From: Cyanobacteria bacterium HKST-UBA02
GTDB taxonomy: Bacteria; Cyanobacteriota; Vampirovibrionia; Obscuribacterales; Obscuribacteraceae
Reading direction: 5' to 3'
NCBI GenBank assembly: GCA_020431945.1
Contig: JAGQHH010000103.1
Location: forward strand, 1-7,730
DNA length: 7,730 nt
Part shown: positions 1-5,620 of the stretch, piece by piece
Position numbering within the stretch: the first letter of the stretch is position 1
Layout: each line of letters begins with the position of its first letter
The notes under the pieces: model-generated
Told to the model about the DNA's origin: nothing
Seen by the model: the letters and a program-made list of their open reading frames with translations, nothing else
The model's database searches: none
Program-made: the position numbers and the translations under genes

Positions 1-2412
1 CTGCTCGGGGGTCTCGATCTTCGCTTCCACGTCTTCTTCGACTACCTCTTCTTTCTTGAGAGTCTCGAGTTCTTTGCGCAGCTTCTGGTTTTCTTCCTCG
101 AGGATGCTCAGGCGACTGGAATTGTTTGTGAAAGAACTGTCAGCAATTGGAATCACGCCGGTACCGCGCCCGGCCAGGCTTGCCGCTATGGGTGGTGCCA
201 GGGGCGGCAGGTCGGCGGATGTCACCGGCTCGGCGATTCTAGTAGTGATCGGCGGAGCCGTTGTGGGAACGGGGTTTGCCTTGGAGTTAGCGCTGGCCAG
301 GACTTTGCTTGCCTGGTCGAGCACCGGTCCGGAGTTGGTTCTCAGTTTGTTGATGATCGCCGGCGTCGATTGAGCGGCGAGGGTCGAGAGATTCTTCAGT
401 TTGTCGTCGGATTGCAGAGCCTGACCGGCAGAGAAGGCCAGTCCGGTAAGCGTGACATCACTGCTGTCACTGGAGCTCTCGCTTTCGGCAGTGGTGGTGG
501 CGCTGCTTTCGGTACCGGAAGTAGCGCTGGAGCTCGAAGATGACTTGCCCAGCAATTTGTCTATGTCTACGCTCTTGATCAGTCCGGAGCTCGACAGGGT
601 ATCGCTGGTATCGATATCAGGCATGGCGGCGATCTTGGAAGAAGCCGATGAAGACGACGATGACGGTGCCTTGATCGCACCGATATTGGTGAGCACATCC
701 TCCTCGTGCGATTTGAGAGCTTCTTTTTGTTTAAGCATGAGATCCCGCAGGGAGCCGAGGAATCCGGTCATATTCTGAACCGGGTCCGCTGTCGGAAGCT
801 GGGCTGCGGGCAATCCCGCCGCCTGAGCAGAAGGAAGTGATCTCAGGGCCGGGCCTTCAGTTACAGGCGGTCTCAAACTGAGAAGACCGGGGGTGGCCGA
901 GAGCCCGTTGGCCGAGGCGAGGATCTCGGAGAGCGCCTTGATGCGCTGGGCGGCGATGACATTTTTGGAATCTTTCTTGAGTACGCTCATATAAAGCGAT
1001 GCGGCGCCGTTATTGTCGCCCAGTTTTTCCAGGAGCTGCGCCTGGAAAAGACGAAAACCGACATCGCCGGGACTCAGGTCCACCGCTTCGGTAGCCTTGC
1101 TGAAAGCCTCTCTTGTGGCACCCTGGGAGTCCAGGGTCTGGGCTGCCTCGAAGGCAGCTACGGCTTCCTGTCTTGCCAGGGCCAGCTTGAAGCTGTGCCG
1201 GGCTGCAGGGAGATTGGGGTGCTCCGGATCGAGCTTGACCACCGTTCGATATTCATTCTGGGCTGCCTTGAGATTGCCGGCGAGCTGATAAGCCCGAGCC
1301 AGTCCCAGGTGTGCGTTAGCGTCTTTAGGGGTAGTGGAGACCTGGTGCTGCCAGAGATCGATGAGGGTGCTCCCGGCCAGCTTGTCTCCCGGGTCCTGGA
1401 CCAGGGCCCGGGTCAGATCGCTATTGGCTCCCACCACGTCTTTCAGTTTGTACCGGACGATTCCGAGCTGTCTGAGAGCAACGCTCGACTGGGGATCGGT
1501 CTCCACTGCCGTCTCGTATTCGTGGCGGGCGCCTTTGAGATCCCCCTGGCGCAGGGCGATGTTGCCGAGCCCGATACTGGCCTGGGACGATGGCTTGATA
1601 TGCAAGGCGGTGCTGTACTCTACCTGGGCTTCGTCGACCTTGCCCTGGGAGAAGAGCAGATCGGCTTGCTTGAGACGGCTGAAGCTGTTGGCCGGATCGA
1701 CACCCTGGTGTCTCAGGGACTGGTTGAGCAGATCCGTGGCAGTGCTTTTCTCGGGCTCGGCAAGAAGAGCCAGGCGCGCCTGTCTGGCAGCCTGACGGTA
1801 GTCGTCCTTGCGAAGATAGTATTTTGCTCGCTTCTCGCTTACTTGAGATAGAGCCTCTTTGAGAGCCTGATCTTTCGGATGGAGCTTGCTGTACTTGCCG
1901 AGAAGCTCCTGGGCTTCCCTGAGCCTGCCTTCATTTTCCAGAGTATGGGCACGGCTGATTATGTGACCGGTAGTGGCAGTAAGATGACCCGAGCTAGAGC
2001 TGGAGCTCCGATCCGGAATGCTGCTGCGCTGGTGCCGGGTGGCCGGGAGCAGATCGTCCGGAGACGGTACCGAGCCGGCCATGCCGGAAGGCAGAAGACC
2101 CGGGCTCACCGGTGGAGGTGGCGGTACCAGACCGCTGGAGGTGTGTGCCGGGCTGCCGCTTGCGTAGGTCGAGGTCGCGGATTCGTCATAAGTAGGTCTG
2201 GCCACCCTGCCGCTCAGGGTGTCATAGTCGTACCGTCTGGGGATCCTTGTCGCCGGGACGAAAACTTTCTTGGCGTATTTGAAGTCTGCTGCTTCAGCCG
2301 GGCTCGAACATAGAGGAGCGATAGTGATGCTCGCTGCAAACATCGCAGGAATCAAAAAGGCCAGCCTGCCATGCAGGCTCTTATCGAACTCTGGTTCGCC
2401 TTTTCTGGGCAC
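1..2412 (-). CDS. Exported TPR-repeat protein with Ser-rich linkers and coiled coil (partial, 3' end outside window)
   Basis: An open frame of 804 codons runs from a GTG at 2412-2410 off the left edge with no stop. The start is chosen because AGGAGG lies 10 nt upstream (2428-2423) and a signal peptide follows. That peptide has a charged N-terminus, a hydrophobic core at about residues 17-34 and an A-E-A signal-peptidase-I-type site near residue 41. Residues 43-147 are a Pro/Ser/Thr-rich linker. Residues about 148-484 form roughly eight TPR units, clearest at 243-275, 276-308, 309-343, 364-398, 416-450 and 451-484, with the usual small-residue/A...A...P spacing. Residues 505-760 are low-complexity, with Ser runs near 584-589 and 624-629. 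A heptad-like Leu/Glu/Lys segment at 768-790 looks like a coiled coil. TPRs are protein-binding scaffolds, so a role in an envelope or secreted complex is inferred. The specific function is unknown. It is divergent from adhE. Confidence 0.85.
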   Translation of the reverse strand, partial: MPRKGEPEFDKSLHGRLAFLIPAMFAASITIAPLCSSPAEAADFKYAKKVFVPATRIPRRYDYDTLSGRVARPTYDESATSTYASGSPAHTSSGLVPPPPPVSPGLLPSGMAGSVPSPDDLLPATRHQRSSIPDRSSSSSSGHLTATTGHIISRAHTLENEGRLREAQELLGKYSKLHPKDQALKEALSQVSEKRAKYYLRKDDYRQAARQARLALLAEPEKSTATDLLNQSLRHQGVDPANSFSRLKQADLLFSQGKVDEAQVEYSTALHIKPSSQASIGLGNIALRQGDLKGARHEYETAVETDPQSSVALRQLGIVRYKLKDVVGANSDLTRALVQDPGDKLAGSTLIDLWQHQVSTTPKDANAHLGLARAYQLAGNLKAAQNEYRTVVKLDPEHPNLPAARHSFKLALARQEAVAAFEAAQTLDSQGATREAFSKATEAVDLSPGDVGFRLFQAQLLEKLGDNNGAASLYMSVLKKDSKNVIAAQRIKALSEILASANGLSATPGLLSLRPPVTEGPALRSLPSAQAAGLPAAQLPTADPVQNMTGFLGSLRDLMLKQKEALKSHEEDVLTNIGAIKAPSSSSSSASSKIAAMPDIDTSDTLSSSGLIKSVDIDKLLGKSSSSSSATSGTESSATTTAESESSSDSSDVTLTGLAFSAGQALQSDDKLKNLSTLAAQSTPAIINKLRTNSGPVLDQASKVLASANSKANPVPTTAPPITTRIAEPVTSADLPPLAPPIAASLAGRGTGVIPIADSSFTNNSSRLSILEEENQKLRKELETLKKEEVVEEDVEAKIETPEQ
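2363..2379 (-). other. Hairpin followed by a T run inside the signal-peptide codons
   Basis: A perfect 7-bp inverted repeat, AGCCTGC/GCAGGCT, has a 3-nt loop. In the minus-strand transcript it is followed by GGCC and then TTTTT. It lies at about codons 12-17 of the TPR gene. The shape resembles a weak intrinsic terminator or attenuator, but the T run is offset 4 nt from the stem and the sequence is also coding (Ser-Leu-His-Gly-Arg-Leu), so it may be coincidental. Confidence 0.3.
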
Positions 2413-2421
2413 CTGGGTCTG

Positions 2422-2428
2422 CCCTCCT
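2422..2428 (-). promoter_or_regulatory. Ribosome binding site of the TPR-protein gene
   Basis: The minus strand reads AGGAGGG, a full Shine-Dalgarno core. The last G of AGGAGG (2423) is separated from the GTG start by 10 nt. It supports the GTG start because no other in-frame ATG precedes the signal peptide. Confidence 0.6.
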
Positions 2429-2442
2429 GTAACGCCAGCATT

Positions 2443-2448
2443 ATTGTA
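2443..2448 (-). promoter_or_regulatory. Candidate -10 box of the TPR-protein gene
   Basis: On the minus strand the hexamer reads TACAAT (5 of 6 to TATAAT). It lies about 31 nt upstream of the GTG start, which would leave a short leader carrying the AGGAGG ribosome site. No strong -35 is seen at 16-18 bp (only T-rich sequence), so this is a plausible but unproven promoter. Confidence 0.35.
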
Positions 2449-2494
2449 ATAAGTCTTCTTGACAAAGTAAAAGGGGGAAACTACGTGTTGTTTC

Positions 2495-2512
2495 GTCAAA
2501 TATAGGTTTGAC
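2495..2512. promoter_or_regulatory. Candidate operator: GTCAAA-N6-TTTGAC inverted repeat
   Basis: A perfect 6+6 bp palindrome with a 6-bp AT-rich centre lies in the 263-bp gap between the divergent TPR gene and adhE. Its right arm overlaps a TTGACA hexamer (2508-2513), a position typical of repressor sites over a -35 box. The half-site spacing suits a dimeric helix-turn-helix regulator. It does not match the Rex or FNR consensus, so the cognate protein is unknown. No convincing -10 at 16-18 bp was found for either TTGACA (2459-2464 or 2508-2513), so the adhE promoter itself is not assigned. Confidence 0.35.
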
Positions 2513-2675
2513 AACATTATCTTTGTAAAAGGTTCGCCCGGAAGCGATACAAATATACGCTCATAAAATACACTTGATTAGCGTTGCTTTTGCTTTCCGG
2601 CTAACAGCACAGGGTTCTCTTGACTGCCAGGCATTTCTTTCGGGGCAGTTTGCGGTTCGTTATTGGCGGTGTTAC

Positions 2676-5300
2676 ATGGTTGTGTCGGTCACCCAACAAG
2701 ATCTCTCCCTCGATGACCGAGTGGAAGACCTGATCAGGCAGGCTCGTCTGGCAGCTGCTGTTTTTACACAGTACTCTCAGGAGCAGGTGGACCGCATCGT
2801 CAAGGCGATGACGATCGCTGCTATTCAGAATGCTGTGATGCTTGCCCAGGCTGCCCATGAAGAGACCCGTATGGGATGCGCTGAAGACAAGGTCCTGAAG
2901 AACTATGTCGCCTCGGAGTTTTTCTACAACCAGATCAAAGACAAAAAGACCGTCGGAATCATCCAGGAATTCATCGAAGACAATATGGTGGAGATCTCGG
3001 AGCCCATCGGCGTCATCCTCGCTCTGGCTCCGGTGACCAATCCGACCTCGACAGTGCTGTTCAAGAGCATCGCCTGCGCCAAGACACGCAATTCGGTGAT
3101 CTTCAGCCCTCACCTCATGGCCGCCAATGCCAGCAATCTGGCCGCCAGGATAGTCTATGAAGCGGCACTTGCCGCCGGCGCTCCGACTGGATTCATCTCC
3201 TGGGTCGAGAAATCTTCCCGGCTGCGCAAAGAGACCGAGAAGATGATGGTTCATCCGGAAGTCGATTTGATCTTCGCTACCGGCGGGACCCAGATGGTCA
3301 AAGCCGCCTATAGCTCGGGCAAACCAGCACTGGGGGTAGGCTCCGGAAATACTCCGGTCTATGTCCACAAGACCGCCCGGGTGCCGTCCACGGCCATGGA
3401 TATCATCATCTCCAAGACTTTCGACAACGGCACCGAATGCCCTTCCGAGCAGACTCTGATCATCGATCGGGAAGTCGCTCCCGACCTGCTTGCCGAGTTC
3501 AAGCGTCTGGGCTGCCATGTCTGCAGCCTCGAAGAAGTGGAGAAAGTCGCCTCGGTGGCCATCGATGAGCGCACCGGCGGTATGAACTACAGGATGGTGG
3601 GCCAGCCCGCCAAGAAAATTGCCAACGAAGCGGGTCTCGATGTGCCGGCTTCCACCAAGATGCTCCTCTGCCCTCTCGAAGGCGATATCCGCAAGCACAA
3701 ACTTGCGGTGGAGAAGCTCATGCCCGTTCTCGGATTCGTCCTGGTGGACTCTGTCGATCAGGGGATCAACCGCGCTCTCGATATCAACTATGCCGGGGGC
3801 ACCGGTCACACCGCCGGAGTGTTCAGCGAGGACGACGATGTCGTCGAGAAATTCGCCGAAGCGATCAACGCAGGCCGCGTAATCGTCAACAGCCCCACAT
3901 CTATCGGCGGTCTCGGCGGAGTCTATAACAACCTCAACACAACCCTCAGTTTCGGCTGCGGCACCGGGGGCGGTAACATCACCTCGGACAATGTGGGCAT
4001 CAAGAATTTGATGAACTACAAGCGGGTGCCCCGGCGCAAGCACTTCACCTTTGCTTTCCAGACCGTCAAGAATATCTATGTAAATCCCGGCACTCTCGAC
4101 CATCTCAAGAGTATCGACACCAAGTCGGCTTTCGTGATCACTTCGCCTTCGGCGGGCAAACGCGGGCATCTGTCCATGACCCTGGAACGCCTGCCGGCTG
4201 ATTGCAAGGTGGAAGTCTTCAGCGATGTCGGCCCGGAACCGGATTTCTCCATAGTCGAGGAGGCCGTGGCGGCGATGAACCGCAGCCGTCCCGATACCAT
4301 CATCGCCCTGGGCGGCGGTTCGGTGCTGGACGCAGCCAAAGTCATCCGTCTTTTCTATGACTATCCCGGTCTCAATCTCAAAGAGCTGGCAGTGAACTTC
4401 CTCGATTTCCGCCACCGGATCATCGAGTTCCCCAAGCATATGAAGACCAAGCTGGTGGCCATACCCACCACTTCCGGCACCGGATCCGAAGTCACTCCAT
4501 TTGCCGTAATCAAAGATCGGGAAGAGCATCGCAAGCTCTCTCTCGTCGATGAGACCCTGCTTCCCAACGTGGCGATCATCGACGCCAATCTCACCCGGTC
4601 GCTGCCTGTCGATGTCACCCGCGATACCGCTTTCGATGCGCTCACCCATGCCGTGGAAGCCCTGGTTTCCACTTTCGCTTCGGACTATACCGACGGTCTG
4701 GCCCTCGAGTCCATGCGTTTGATCTTCGAAGCCCTGCCGGCCTGCATCAAAGATCCGGACGATGTGGTGCTCAGGCACAAGCTCCACAACGCTGCCTGTC
4801 TGGCCGGCATGGCCATCGGCAATGCCTCGGTGGGCGTCAATCATGCTCTCGCTCACAGCCTCGGGGCGCGATTCGATATTCCCCACGGTCGCGCCAACAG
4901 CGCCGTGCTTCTTTCCACCATCGAATACAACGCCCGCATTCCCAACAAGTTTGTCGCTATCTCCAACTATCCGGTCTGGATAGCCGACCGCAAATATGCC
5001 CGGGCGGCACAGTTCCTCGGCCTGGTACCGGAAGCGGACGGCAAGCCTCTCTCTCAGGAAGCCGTGGATCAGGCGGTGAAAGCCCTGCGCAATGCTATCT
5101 TCGAGCTCGGAGCCGAGACCGGTCAGCCGCTATCCATCAGCGAATGCGGCGTGTCCATGGCTGATTTCGAGAAAGAGCTTTCCGGTCTGGTAATGGTGGC
5201 AGCCAATGATATGGCGATCAAGACCAACCCGCGCTATACGCTGAAAGACGAATTCGTAGAGCTCTTCGTAAGCTCTTATCCGAGGAGATCTCTCAAATGA
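2676..5300 (+). CDS. adhE: Bifunctional acetaldehyde-CoA/alcohol dehydrogenase AdhE
   Basis: This predicted cytoplasmic enzyme reduces acetyl-CoA to acetaldehyde and then ethanol, oxidising two NADH. The ATG at 2676 gives 874 aa (E. coli AdhE: 891) and aligns with the family N-terminus. It has a GGCGGT ribosome site at 2665-2670. The frame is open upstream to a TTG at 2574, but that 34-residue extension is not family-like. Numbered from the ATG, residues 1 to about 440 are the CoA-acylating aldehyde dehydrogenase domain: the NAD-pocket motif EPIGVILALAPVTNPT starts near 109 and the catalytic Cys is C255 in FDNGTECPSEQ. A linker at about 445-475 leads to the iron-dependent alcohol dehydrogenase domain, with GGGSVLDAAK at 546-555 and PTTSGTGSEVTPF from 597. 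Metal ligands D654, H658, H723 and H737 match the E. coli D653/H657/H723/H737 pattern. Both halves look intact. Its TGA overlaps the next ATG (ATGA), so it appears to lead an operon. AdhE proteins commonly form spirosome filaments; that is family knowledge. Confidence 0.97.
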   Translation: MVVSVTQQDLSLDDRVEDLIRQARLAAAVFTQYSQEQVDRIVKAMTIAAIQNAVMLAQAAHEETRMGCAEDKVLKNYVASEFFYNQIKDKKTVGIIQEFIEDNMVEISEPIGVILALAPVTNPTSTVLFKSIACAKTRNSVIFSPHLMAANASNLAARIVYEAALAAGAPTGFISWVEKSSRLRKETEKMMVHPEVDLIFATGGTQMVKAAYSSGKPALGVGSGNTPVYVHKTARVPSTAMDIIISKTFDNGTECPSEQTLIIDREVAPDLLAEFKRLGCHVCSLEEVEKVASVAIDERTGGMNYRMVGQPAKKIANEAGLDVPASTKMLLCPLEGDIRKHKLAVEKLMPVLGFVLVDSVDQGINRALDINYAGGTGHTAGVFSEDDDVVEKFAEAINAGRVIVNSPTSIGGLGGVYNNLNTTLSFGCGTGGGNITSDNVGIKNLMNYKRVPRRKHFTFAFQTVKNIYVNPGTLDHLKSIDTKSAFVITSPSAGKRGHLSMTLERLPADCKVEVFSDVGPEPDFSIVEEAVAAMNRSRPDTIIALGGGSVLDAAKVIRLFYDYPGLNLKELAVNFLDFRHRIIEFPKHMKTKLVAIPTTSGTGSEVTPFAVIKDREEHRKLSLVDETLLPNVAIIDANLTRSLPVDVTRDTAFDALTHAVEALVSTFASDYTDGLALESMRLIFEALPACIKDPDDVVLRHKLHNAACLAGMAIGNASVGVNHALAHSLGARFDIPHGRANSAVLLSTIEYNARIPNKFVAISNYPVWIADRKYARAAQFLGLVPEADGKPLSQEAVDQAVKALRNAIFELGAETGQPLSISECGVSMADFEKELSGLVMVAANDMAIKTNPRYTLKDEFVELFVSSYPRRSLK

Positions 5301-5620
5301 GCCCGAGTAAGAAAAGCGGTGCGACCACCGGCGATCCGGTGAGGATCATGGGCTCCCTGGACCGGGGCAAAGTCGATGTCGACAAGCTCATCGCCCAGAG
5401 CAAGTCCGAGATCGTGCTCGACTTCGCCACCTGTACTTTTATCTCGGTGGAAGGGCTCGAATGGCTGGAGGAGCTGGTTATCAGAGCGGCTTCCAGCAAT
5501 CTCGAAGTCCGCTTCGAGAATATCCCGCCGACAATCTATAAAGTCTTCAAAGTCTCGCATATCGACGGCATCTTGAAAGCCTGCGGTGCTCCATCCTCCA
5601 GGCTTGGACCGGTCTGCTGA
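5297..5620 (+). CDS. Small STAS-domain protein
   Basis: A 107-aa soluble protein. The ATG at 5297 overlaps the adhE stop (ATGA), and AGGAG at 5283-5287 lies 9 nt upstream, so it is translationally coupled to adhE. The pattern fits a single STAS fold (anti-sigma-factor-antagonist type): strand VRIMGSL near 15-21, core strand EIVLDFATCTFIS near 38-50, helix EGLEWLEELVIRAAS near 52-66, strand LEVRFENIP near 69-77, and final helix IYKVFKVSHIDGIL near 80-93, the last resembling the family's V...L.L.G....L ending. Bacterial STAS proteins are usually partner-binding switches phosphorylated on a Ser in a D-S-x-G-L-like loop. Here the loop is I-S-V-E-G-L (49-54), so the serine equivalent to SpoIIAA Ser58 appears to be Val51. 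It may therefore act constitutively or structurally. The partner is unknown; the neighbours suggest a link to AdhE or the photolyase, by inference only. The family assignment is by eye. Confidence 0.7.
   Translation: MSPSKKSGATTGDPVRIMGSLDRGKVDVDKLIAQSKSEIVLDFATCTFISVEGLEWLEELVIRAASSNLEVRFENIPPTIYKVFKVSHIDGILKACGAPSSRLGPVC

Noticed and set aside
1195..1851. A 218-codon plus-strand frame, with others at 56-373, 452-778 and 1334-1795
   Set aside because: These lie opposite the TPR gene, whose minus-strand frame is open for 804 codons with a signal peptide and clear TPR periodicity. The plus-strand products show no domain features.
2298..2318. Lipoprotein signal (Cys35) in the TPR protein
   Set aside because: The residues before Cys35 (A-P-L) do not fit a lipobox, whereas an A-E-A signal-peptidase-I site follows a few residues later.
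2487..2514. Rex or FNR binding site upstream of adhE
   Set aside because: The palindrome arms are GTCAAA/TTTGAC with 6 bp between them. This differs from the Rex and FNR consensus in both sequence and spacing.
2574..2675. N-terminal extension of AdhE from a TTG start
   Set aside because: The 34 extra residues do not resemble an AdhE N-terminus, while the ATG at 2676 has a GGCGGT ribosome site and aligns with the family start.
2601..4886. A 761-codon open frame on the minus strand opposite adhE
   Set aside because: Its translation is low in recognisable motifs and rich in His/Asp/Gly, as expected for the antisense of a codon-biased gene. The plus strand encodes an unmistakable, motif-complete AdhE.
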